From contig DAOVKO010000134.1 of the NCBI GenBank assembly GCA_030631725.1, positions 1 to 6,141 on the forward strand: DNA of 6,141 bases, in the 5' to 3' direction. Shown here one piece after another: positions 1 through 5,499 of this stretch (within the stretch, counting starts at the first letter, position 1; each line of letters starts with the position of its first letter). Source of the DNA: Actinomycetes bacterium. GTDB taxonomy: Bacteria; Planctomycetota; Phycisphaerae; JAACET01. The translations under genes and the position numbers were made by a program. The notes under the pieces are model-generated. The model had not been told where the DNA came from, did no database searches, and saw only the letters and a list, made by a program, of their open reading frames with translations.

Positions 1-61
1 CTATTCTCTACAGGCCGCTTGCGCCGAGGCCCGCCGCTGTCTCCGCTGCGACCTGGAGTGA
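1..61 (+). CDS. 3' end of a redox protein, probably a NuoF/GltD-like flavoprotein subunit
   Basis: Only the last 19 codons are present, in the frame beginning at base 2 and ending with TGA at 59-61. The tail reads AEARRCLRCDLE. The E-A-x-R-C-L-R-C-D ending is, as I recall, common at the C-terminus of FAD/NAD-dependent oxidoreductases of the GltD type and of NuoF-like proteins fused to such a domain. That would suit its position 23 bp upstream of a NuoG-like formate dehydrogenase alpha subunit, where it could supply the NAD(P)H- or flavin-linked diaphorase partner. The two cysteines (RCLRC) could bind a metal or cluster, but too little is visible to say. The assignment rests on this short tail and on context; the reading frame itself is fairly secure because it ends cleanly just before the next ribosome binding site. 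Confidence 0.5.
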   Translation, partial: YSLQAACAEARRCLRCDLE

Positions 62-84
62 TTATTTACGCAAGGTTATAAAAT

Positions 85-2781
85 ATGCCCCAAGAAATCT
101 CTCTTACCATCGACAACACTCAAGTCAACGTACCGGAAGGTACTACCATCCTCCAGGCCGCCCTCGGCGCCGGCATCGACATTCCCCATCTTTGTTATGA
201 TCCTGCTTGGGGCTTGCCGCCCAGCAGTTCCTGTCGGCTCTGCCTCGTCGAACTCGAAGCTGCCGGATCCCTCGTGCCTTCCTGTTCCCATCCTGTCGCA
301 GCGGGAATGGTCGTCCGCACCGACACCGAAAAGCTCCGCCAGACCCGCCGCATGGTTATTGAGCTTCTGCTCTCCGACCATCCGCACGACTGTTTGACCT
401 GTGATAAAGCCGGAAACTGCAACCTCCAGAAATACGCCTACGAATTGGGCGTAAAGCAGCCCAGCTTTCCCGTTGACCCGATTCCCCTCGAGCCCGAGCG
501 CGACGGCCCAGCCATCGTCTACGACCGCTCCAAGTGCATCCTTTGCGGCCGATGCGTCCAAATCTGCCAGGACTTCCACGCCTCCGGAGCCATCGATTAC
601 TTCGGACGAGGTTTTGACACTCGCATCTCGCTACCGCCCGACCAATCCCGCCGGCAATCCGTCTGCACCGAGTGCGGCAACTGCATCGATGTCTGTCCCA
701 CAGGGGCCATGTCCGCCGCCGGCGCCGAAGGTGCCGGACGCGAGTGGGAGTTCGAAACCGTCCCCACCATCTGCCCCTATTGCGGCTGTGGCTGCACTAT
801 TGTAATGAACATTCGCGACAATCGAGTTGTCCGGGTCAGTTCTCACCCTGACCTGGGAATCAACAAGGGCCTCTTGTGCGTCAAGGGCCGATTCGGCATC
901 GACTTCATCAGCCATGAAGAGCGCCTCACCACCCCGCTGATTCGCCGCGACGGAAAGCTTACTCCCGCAACCTGGGACCAGGCCCTGGATTTGGTGGCCT
1001 CTCAGCTGGGAGAAATCAAAGACAAGTTCGCCCCGGACGCCATCGCCGGCTTGGCCTCGGCTAAATGTACCAACGAAGAAAATTTCATCTTCCAGAAGTT
1101 CATTCGGGCCGTCATCGGCACCAACAACGTTGACCACTGCGCCCGCCTTTGCCACGCCTCCACCGTTGCCGGGCTGGCCCGGGCCTTCGGCTCTGGGGCC
1201 ATGACCAACTCCATCGAGGACTTTGAAGTTACCGACTGCATCTTTGTCATCGGCTCCAACACCACCGAGTGCCACCCGATCATCGGCTCAGCTATCAAAC
1301 GCGCCGCCGTTCAGCGAAACGCCCCGCTCATCGTCGCCGACCCGCGTGCCATCGAGCTCACCGAGTTTGCCACCATCCACATGCAGCAGAAGGGCGGTAC
1401 CGATGTAGCCCTCATCAACGCCATGATGCACGTCATCCTGGACGAGCAACTGGAGGACAAGCAGTTCATCGCCGAACGCACCGAAGACTTCGACCAACTC
1501 CGAAAAGCCGTCGAAGCATACACACCCAAGATGGCGGAAAAAATCACCGGCGTTCCCGCTGCCGACATCACCCGCGCCGCTCGCATCTATGCTCAAGCCC
1601 CAGCCGCTTCCATCGTCTACTCCATGGGCATCACTCAGCACACCACCGGCACCGACAACGTCCTCTCCCTGGCCAACTTGGCCATGCTCACCGGCAACCT
1701 CGGCAAGCCTGGCGCCGGCGTGAATCCCCTTCGCGGACAGAACAACGTTCAGGGCGCCTGCGACCTGGCCGCCCTGCCCAACGTCTACCCCGGCTACCAG
1801 AAGGTCGATGACTCCCAAATCCGGGCCAAGTTTGAAAAAGCCTGGTCCGCCAAGCTCTCCCCTAAGCCCGGCCTTACCGTCGTGGAAATGATCAACGCCG
1901 CAGCCGACGGCACCATCAAAGCCATCTACCTCATGGGCGAAAACCCCATGTTATCGGACCCTGACGTCAACCACGTCGAAAAAGCCCTCAAGAATCTTGA
2001 CTTCCTTGTTGTCCAGGACATCTTCCTCTCGGAGACCGCCCAGTTAGCAGACGTCGTCCTGCCCGCCAGAGCCTTTGCCGAGAAGGACGGGACTTTCACC
2101 AACACCGAGCGCCGCGTCCAACTGCTCCGCGCCGGTCTGCAGCCTCCTGGCCAATCCCGCCTGGACTGGGACATCATCTGCGATCTCGCCCGCCGCATGG
2201 GCTATCCAGTCTCTTACGACCACGTCTCGCAGATTCAGGACGAAATCGCCTCGCTGACACCAATTTATGGCGGAATCACCTACGACCGTCTGGCCAACCA
2301 GTCCCTGCAATGGCCCTGCCCCGACGCCGATCATCCCGGCACTCCCTACCTCCACAAGGGTCGTTTCACGCGAGGCCTGGGCAAGTTCCACCCCGTCGAG
2401 TTCATCCCTGCCAGGGAGCTTCCCGATAAGGATTATCCATTTCTTTTGAGTACAGGCCGCATCCTCGAGCACTTCCATACCGGCACTATGAGTCGCCGCT
2501 CGAATGTGTTGGACGAATTGGTTTCGGTCGGGGCTATTGAGCTGAACCCCGCTGACGCCGACAGGCTCGGCGTCGTTGACGGCCAAAAGGTCCGCGTCGC
2601 TTCACGCCGTGGGCAGATCGAGATCGCCGCTCGCCTTACCGACCGCGTTGCCCCCGCCACGGTCTTTTTAGCTTTTCACTATCGTGAAGCCCCCGCAAAT
2701 CGCCTGACCATCGCCGCCTTGGACCCCATCGCCAAGATCCCCGAGTTCAAGGTCTGCGCCGTAACCATCCAACCGTGTTAG
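85..2781 (+). CDS. fdhF: Formate dehydrogenase alpha subunit, Cys-type, with NuoG-like Fe-S N-terminus
   Basis: Catalytic subunit of a cytoplasmic molybdenum/tungsten formate dehydrogenase (formate to CO2, reversible), 898 residues. The N-terminus holds a [2Fe-2S] ferredoxin domain (C37, C50, C53, C67), a NuoG-type His-Cys3 cluster site (H99, C103, C106, C112) and two 4Fe-4S motifs (C151/154/157/161 and C194/197/200/204). The molybdopterin domain follows with its own 4Fe-4S site (C230, C233, C237, C265) and the electron-relay lysine K267. The active site reads HCARLCH: C356, codon TGC at 1150-1152, stands where E. coli FdhF has selenocysteine, followed by H357; R550 in NPLRGQNN matches E. coli R333. 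The C-terminal dinucleotide-binding domain spans about 785-895. It is about 180 residues longer than E. coli FdhF because of the extra N-terminus, as in NAD-linked FdsA-type or bifurcating enzymes. There is no Tat signal. The start is supported by AAGG at 72-75 and by the ferredoxin fold beginning at residue 5. The symbol could equally be fdhA or fdsA. Confidence 0.95.
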   Translation: MPQEISLTIDNTQVNVPEGTTILQAALGAGIDIPHLCYDPAWGLPPSSSCRLCLVELEAAGSLVPSCSHPVAAGMVVRTDTEKLRQTRRMVIELLLSDHPHDCLTCDKAGNCNLQKYAYELGVKQPSFPVDPIPLEPERDGPAIVYDRSKCILCGRCVQICQDFHASGAIDYFGRGFDTRISLPPDQSRRQSVCTECGNCIDVCPTGAMSAAGAEGAGREWEFETVPTICPYCGCGCTIVMNIRDNRVVRVSSHPDLGINKGLLCVKGRFGIDFISHEERLTTPLIRRDGKLTPATWDQALDLVASQLGEIKDKFAPDAIAGLASAKCTNEENFIFQKFIRAVIGTNNVDHCARLCHASTVAGLARAFGSGAMTNSIEDFEVTDCIFVIGSNTTECHPIIGSAIKRAAVQRNAPLIVADPRAIELTEFATIHMQQKGGTDVALINAMMHVILDEQLEDKQFIAERTEDFDQLRKAVEAYTPKMAEKITGVPAADITRAARIYAQAPAASIVYSMGITQHTTGTDNVLSLANLAMLTGNLGKPGAGVNPLRGQNNVQGACDLAALPNVYPGYQKVDDSQIRAKFEKAWSAKLSPKPGLTVVEMINAAADGTIKAIYLMGENPMLSDPDVNHVEKALKNLDFLVVQDIFLSETAQLADVVLPARAFAEKDGTFTNTERRVQLLRAGLQPPGQSRLDWDIICDLARRMGYPVSYDHVSQIQDEIASLTPIYGGITYDRLANQSLQWPCPDADHPGTPYLHKGRFTRGLGKFHPVEFIPARELPDKDYPFLLSTGRILEHFHTGTMSRRSNVLDELVSVGAIELNPADADRLGVVDGQKVRVASRRGQIEIAARLTDRVAPATVFLAFHYREAPANRLTIAALDPIAKIPEFKVCAVTIQPC

Positions 2782-2788
2782 TCTAACG

Positions 2789-2810
2789 CCCCTGGGCTAC
2801 GCCCCAGGGG
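2789..2810 (+). terminator. GC-rich hairpin just after the formate dehydrogenase stop
   Basis: CCCCTGGG (2789-2796) and CCCAGGGG (2803-2810) form a perfect 8-bp stem with a 6-base loop, starting 8 bases after the TAG stop. The position suits an intrinsic terminator or a 3'-end-protecting structure for the fdh operon. The following bases (GTAATGCTTTA) hold only a short T-run, so termination may be weak or Rho-assisted. Confidence 0.5.
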
Positions 2811-3010
2811 GTAATGCTTTACGGCGATCACACCATCCGCCGTTTCAAGAACCGCTAGCTCCAGTAGTTCATTTATCGGCCCCCAACCCGGCCCTCGGGG
2901 GAATTTGTCCATAAGTGCATATATTGTAGTGAGTTCTGTGTATTATATCTACGCGAGAACCCGCAAAACCTGACTCATAAACATTGTTGAGCCATCGGCT
3001 GGCCCGGAAT

Positions 3011-3044
3011 ACCTGCCGAAAAATCGGCACAGTGTGGTTTTTTT
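3011..3044 (+). terminator. Candidate intrinsic terminator upstream of the tuf operon
   Basis: TGCCGA (3014-3019) and TCGGCA (3024-3029) pair perfectly around an AAAA loop. A T-run follows at 3038-3044, and ACC (3011-3013) could pair with GGT (3036-3038) to bring the T-run closer to the stem. The 8-base gap between the 6-bp stem and the T-run makes it a less than ideal terminator. It may end readthrough from the fdh operon, or end a short transcript from the preceding 100 bases. Confidence 0.4.
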
Positions 3045-3159
3045 CTGTATTTTTGTCCATTTGACCGAGTTTTTTTTGATAATGCTTGGATTTACAGTCG
3101 ATTAGTAACCAATGGAGTGCTAGATTATCGGGGTCTGATTCTCCGTGTGGCAAAGCTGT

Positions 3160-3214
3160 TGAAAAATTTTTCGTAAATTTTTTATTGACAGCAGGGTTGC
3201 GAATATCATACAGT
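3160..3214 (+). promoter_or_regulatory. Candidate strong sigma-70-type promoter with UP-like element for the tRNA-Thr/tuf operon
   Basis: A perfect TTGACA -35 box sits at 3185-3190. With an 18-base spacer the -10 would be TACAGT (3209-3214, four of six consensus bases), placing the transcription start near 3220. Directly upstream, 3160-3184 is almost pure A/T with an A-tract and two T-tracts (GAAAAATTTTT, then AAATTTTTTAT), the usual look of an UP element at stable-RNA and tuf promoters. The -10 is the weak part: other choices such as CATACA (3207-3212) fit about as poorly. The predicted leader before tRNA-Thr would be about 180 bases. Confidence 0.5.
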
Positions 3215-3281
3215 GCTAAATTCAGCTTAGCTCTTTGTTTGCCAGGCTTGGCAGAAGTGTGTGTATGTATAGCTCGGTGTA

Positions 3282-3316
3282 CAGGACAGTTACGGCTCAT
3301 ATGGCTTGCTGTCCTG
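3282..3316 (+). promoter_or_regulatory. Leader hairpin upstream of tRNA-Thr
   Basis: CAGGACAG (3282-3289) and CTGTCCTG (3309-3316) are perfect 8-bp inverted arms around 19 bases, in which a short inner GCT/GGC stem (3295-3297/3303-3305) can also form. It lies between the candidate transcription start and the tRNA, with no T-run after it. An RNase processing site or a structured leader is more plausible than a terminator. A DNA-binding palindrome is the alternative. Confidence 0.4.
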
Positions 3317-3401
3317 CTGATTATCGTAATATGCTTATCGCCTGATCGCAGTATAGGGTTGGGTGTAAGGCGCCCAGGGCGGCTCGAATATGTTTCTCTG
3401 C

Positions 3402-3473
3402 GCTGCTGTAGCTCAGTGGTAGAGCACGTCCTTGGTAAGGACGGGGTCATGGGTTCGACCCCCATCAGCAGCT
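3402..3473 (+). tRNA. tRNA-Thr (anticodon GGT)
   Basis: A complete cloverleaf of 72 bases. The acceptor stem is GCTGCTG (3402-3408) with CAGCAGC (3466-3472), and the discriminator base is T3473. The D-arm is GCTC/GAGC with an AGTGGTA loop. The anticodon stem is CGTCC/GGACG with loop TTGGTAA, giving anticodon GGT at 3434-3436, which reads ACC and ACT. The T-arm is ATGGG/CCCAT with loop TTCGACC. The first two acceptor pairs, G1-C72 and C2-G71, agree with known threonyl-tRNA identity. CCA is not encoded. A threonine tRNA directly before tuf matches the conserved thrT-tufB arrangement. Confidence 0.97.
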
Positions 3474-3559
3474 CTTCTTGCCCTTGGCCGACGCTGAACA
3501 GCTTTTGCCTCTCGGCTAGCCGCGCTGCTGTCCGTGAATCGTGAATATCGTAATGTTTC

Positions 3560-3590
3560 GCCCGCAGACACCGCCAAGCTTTCTGTGGGC
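3560..3590 (+). promoter_or_regulatory. Hairpin in the tRNA-Thr/tuf spacer
   Basis: GCCCGCAGA (3560-3568) pairs with TCTGTGGGC (3582-3590) over nine positions including one G-U, around a 13-base loop. It ends 46 bases before the tuf start codon and about 27 bases before the tuf Shine-Dalgarno sequence. It could mark the processing boundary between the tRNA and the tuf message, protect the mRNA 5' end, or take part in translational control. A T-run does not follow, so it is not an intrinsic terminator. The same spacer also contains the perfect palindrome CGGCTAGCCG at 3513-3522. Confidence 0.4.
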
Positions 3591-3636
3591 TCGCTGTCCT
3601 GAAGAATACTTCTGAGCAAAGGAAGGTTGGTGTGAA

Positions 3637-4857
3637 ATGGCAAAGAAGGAGGTCTTTGAGCGGACCAAGCCGCACGTTAATGTCGGGACCATTGGGCACG
3701 TTGATCATGGCAAAACGACCTTGACTTCGGCCATTACCTCGGTATTGGCCAAGGAAGGCCTAGCCAACGCCCGTACCTACGACCAGATAGCAAAAGCTTC
3801 GGAAAAGGACGGACGAAGGGATGCCACTAAAATCCTGACCATCGCCGTAGCCCATGTGGAGTATTCCTCGGTCAATCGCCATTACGCTCATATCGACTGT
3901 CCAGGACACGCAGACTATATCAAGAACATGATTACCGGCGCTGCCCAGATGGACGGAGCTATCTTGGTCGTCTCCGCTGCCGACGGGCCAATGATGCAGA
4001 CCCGTGAGCACGTCCTCTTGGCCAGGCAGGTTAACGTACCGGCCTTGGTAGTCTTCCTCAACAAAATCGATCTGGTCGACGATCCGGAGCTCATTGAGCT
4101 CGTGGAGCTCGAGGTCCGCGAGCTGCTCAGCAAGTACGAATTTCCCGGCGATGACATCCCCGTCATAAAGGGCAATGCCTTGGCAGCCATGAAGGGCGAG
4201 GAGGGAGCCTATGCCTGCATCAAGGAGTTGATTGAAGCCCTGGATACTTACATTCCCGAGCCTGTCCGCCAGACGGATTTGCCTTTCCTTCTGCCGGTCG
4301 AGGATGTTTTCAGTATTAAGGGCCGCGGTACCGTAGGTACTGGGCGAATCGAGCGCGGCATGGTAAAGGTCGGAGATAGCGTTGAAATCGTTGGCTTGGC
4401 AAGCGAACTCCGCAAGGTTGTTGTTACCGGCGTCGAAATGTTCAACAAAACACTCAATGAAGGCCAGGCCGGTGACAACGTCGGCTGTTTGCTCCGAGGC
4501 GTCGAGAGAAAGGAGCTCAGGAGAGGACAGGTCCTCGCCAAACCCGGCAGTATCACGCCGCACACCAAGTTCCAGGCCCAGGTCTACGTTCTGACCAAAG
4601 AGGAAGGTGGACGGCACAGCCCGTTTTTCCCCGGTTACAGACCCCAGTTCTATTTCCGCACCACTGATGTGACTGGTTCTGTTCTAAAGTTAGTGTCCGA
4701 AAGTGGCAAGGAAGCTGAGATGTGCCTGCCCGGCGACAACATCGTTATGGAGGTCCAGATCGGCTCACCCATTGCCATGGAGGACGGCCTGCGCTTTGCC
4801 GTCCGGGAGGGCGGACGTACCGTCGGCGCCGGTGTGGTTATAAAGGTGATTGAGTAG
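3637..4857 (+). CDS. tuf: Translation elongation factor Tu
   Basis: A GTPase that carries aminoacyl-tRNA to the ribosomal A site in the cytoplasm, 406 residues. The G domain shows G1 GHVDHGKT (20-27), G3 DCPGH (87-91, with catalytic H91), G4 NKID (142-145) and a G5 that reads GNAL (179-182) instead of the usual GSAL. Domain II carries GRGTVGTGRIERG (229-241), and domain III ends in REGGRTVGAGVV. Switch I is unusual: the near-universal RGITIN is KILTIA (65-70), keeping the Mg-binding threonine (T68), and the stretch from P-loop to T68 is five residues longer than in E. coli. I recall a similar RDATK...TIAV(A/S)HVEY pattern in planctomycete EF-Tu. The ribosome binding site GGAAGG (3621-3626) lies 10 bases upstream of ATG. 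Length exceeds E. coli's 394 because of small insertions in switch I and domain III. Position after tRNA-Thr and before rpmG/secE/nusG is canonical. Confidence 0.97.
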   Translation: MAKKEVFERTKPHVNVGTIGHVDHGKTTLTSAITSVLAKEGLANARTYDQIAKASEKDGRRDATKILTIAVAHVEYSSVNRHYAHIDCPGHADYIKNMITGAAQMDGAILVVSAADGPMMQTREHVLLARQVNVPALVVFLNKIDLVDDPELIELVELEVRELLSKYEFPGDDIPVIKGNALAAMKGEEGAYACIKELIEALDTYIPEPVRQTDLPFLLPVEDVFSIKGRGTVGTGRIERGMVKVGDSVEIVGLASELRKVVVTGVEMFNKTLNEGQAGDNVGCLLRGVERKELRRGQVLAKPGSITPHTKFQAQVYVLTKEEGGRHSPFFPGYRPQFYFRTTDVTGSVLKLVSESGKEAEMCLPGDNIVMEVQIGSPIAMEDGLRFAVREGGRTVGAGVVIKVIE

Positions 4858-4859
4858 TA

Positions 4860-5016
4860 AGGTATATCAAGAATCAAAAGGTAAGAATCAAAAATACATA
4901 TCAAAATGTAAAGACTTATCTTCGCTTTTTGAATTTCCGAAGGACGCTTCGCGTTGATTTAGCGAAACGCTGATAAGAGTCATCTTGCAGTTTGATTCTT
5001 GCTTTTTGATATTCCT
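4860..5016. repeat. AT-rich inverted-repeat element in the tuf-rpmG spacer (MITE/REP-like candidate)
   Basis: The spacer is filled by one large imperfect palindrome. The ends AGGTATATCA (4860-4869) and TGATATTCCT (5007-5016) pair at nine of ten positions. Further in, AAGAATCAAA (4883-4892) pairs perfectly with TTTGATTCTT (4991-5000), and GACTTATC (4913-4920) pairs with GATAAGAGTC (4972-4981) with a two-base bulge. The centre holds small hairpins ACGC-TTC-GCGT (4944-4954) and AGCG-AAA-CGCT (4961-4971). The left arm has an extra copy of AAGAATCAAAA (4869-4879 and 4883-4893). It begins two bases after the tuf stop and ends four bases before the rpmG ribosome binding site, and is much more AT-rich than its neighbours. 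It has no coding capacity and no clear target-site duplication. It may be a non-autonomous mobile repeat or an operon-internal RNA structure. Confidence 0.6.
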
Positions 5017-5032
5017 ATGCAGAGGTGTCAAA

Positions 5033-5197
5033 ATGGCCAAAGGCCCGGCAAGGGAATGGGTGTGGTTGGTATGCACCGAAACCAGGGACCAAAATTACAG
5101 AACCCAGGTAAAAGCCGGCACAAAAAAACTGGAATTGGTAAAGTATTCTCCCAGGTTGCGAAAGAGGACCCTTCACAAGATCAGCCGTAAAAAGTAG
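5033..5197 (+). CDS. rpmG: 50S ribosomal protein L33
   Basis: A 54-residue basic protein of the large ribosomal subunit near the E site. It begins MAKGPARE and shows the L33 signature NYRTQ (21-25), KLELVKY (32-38) and RKRTLHK (43-49). The start is ATG at 5033, preceded by AGAGGTG (5021-5027) at normal spacing; an in-frame TTG at 4985 would add 16 non-homologous residues from inside the upstream repeat, so it is rejected. Of the four zinc-ribbon cysteines of C-plus L33 proteins only C14 remains. The second is T17 (CTET), and the pair usually written YCPRC is YSPRL (38-42). The protein is therefore expected not to bind zinc. The position between tuf and tRNA-Trp is common in bacteria. Confidence 0.93.
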   Translation: MAKGPAREWVWLVCTETRDQNYRTQVKAGTKKLELVKYSPRLRKRTLHKISRKK

Positions 5198-5254
5198 TCC
5201 AGGCTGCTGTCTCTTTCCTCCAGGCCGCCGTCCGCTACGCCAGGCCGAATACAG
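5198..5254 (+). repeat. Short phased CCAGGC repeats after rpmG
   Basis: CCAGGC occurs at 5199-5204, 5220-5225 and 5240-5245, at intervals of 21 and 20 bases. The first two copies share TCCAGGC-Y-GC-Y-GTC. The repeat lies in the 178-base spacer before tRNA-Trp, which otherwise shows only modest hairpins: GTTCG/CGAAC (5278-5282/5293-5297) and CGAAC/GTTCG (5334-5338/5345-5349). No gene or clear promoter is visible there. It may be chance in C-rich DNA. Confidence 0.25.
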
Positions 5255-5375
5255 TACTCCTGTTTGCTTGCTCGGCTGTTCGCCGGACCGACCGAACGCC
5301 TAGGAACATGGCTGATGACTCGTTGGATTCGCCCGAACCGCCCTGTTCGTTTGGGCACGCGATTCGGACCCTGAC

Positions 5376-5449
5376 AGGCCAGTAGCTCTAATTGGCAGAG
5401 CACCGCGCTCCAAACGCGGGGGTTGGGGGTTCGAATCCCTCCTGGCCTG
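5376..5449 (+). tRNA. tRNA-Trp (anticodon CCA)
   Basis: A complete cloverleaf of 74 bases. The acceptor stem is AGGCCAG (5376-5382) with CTGGCCT (5442-5448), and the discriminator is G5449. The D-arm is GCTC/GAGC with loop TAATTGGCA. The anticodon stem is CCGCG/CGCGG with loop CTCCAAA and anticodon CCA at 5410-5412. The T-arm is GGGGG/CCCTC (one G-U) with loop TTCGAAT. The A1-U72 pair and G73 match bacterial tryptophanyl-tRNA identity. CCA is not encoded at the 3' end. The location just before secE is the standard one in the tuf-secE-nusG cluster. Confidence 0.97.
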
Positions 5450-5499
5450 TTGCTTGATGGCTGGAATGATACAGATAATGCCTCGGCGGTAGGAAGCTA

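Larger units (their letters stand above)
2782..3159. other. Intergenic region without a supportable gene
   Basis: No protein-like reading frame or recognised RNA is visible between the formate dehydrogenase gene and the tuf-operon promoter. The region holds the hairpin after the stop, a C-run/G-run pair around 2880-2901 that could form another GC stem, a TATTAT box at 2941-2946 without a good -35, small hairpins such as AGCC-ATC-GGCT (2990-3000), and the stem-loop plus T-run at 3011-3044. A second run of eight T lies at 3070-3077. Base composition changes from the C-rich codon style of the fdh gene to AT-rich DNA toward 3030-3185. Confidence 0.6.

Noticed and set aside
1150..1152. Possible selenocysteine at the formate dehydrogenase active site
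   Set aside because: The codon is TGC, so this is the cysteine form; no in-frame TGA is present in the gene.
3086..3544. A 152-codon open frame on the plus strand through the promoter and tRNA-Thr
   Set aside because: It covers the TTGACA/AT-rich promoter and the whole tRNA, has no ribosome binding site at its start, and the product resembles no family I know.
2869..3708. A 279-codon open frame on the minus strand across the intergenic region, tRNA-Thr and the start of tuf
   Set aside because: It is long for chance, but it is antisense to a certain tRNA, a strong promoter candidate and the tuf start. The translation has no recognisable domain, and its middle is the well-known kind of spurious peptide from the reverse strand of a tRNA gene.
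3760..4617. A 285-codon minus-strand frame inside tuf
   Set aside because: It is the antisense shadow of a highly conserved gene with biased codon use; such frames are expected and the translation shows no domain.
4858..5018. Target-site duplication flanking the inverted-repeat element
   Set aside because: TA precedes the left end and AT follows the right end; these do not form a direct repeat, so transposition cannot be shown from this copy.
4985..5032. Upstream TTG start adding 16 residues to L33
   Set aside because: The added residues are hydrophobic, unlike any L33, and come from the right arm of the inverted-repeat element. The ATG at 5033 has a good ribosome binding site and gives a normal 54-residue L33.
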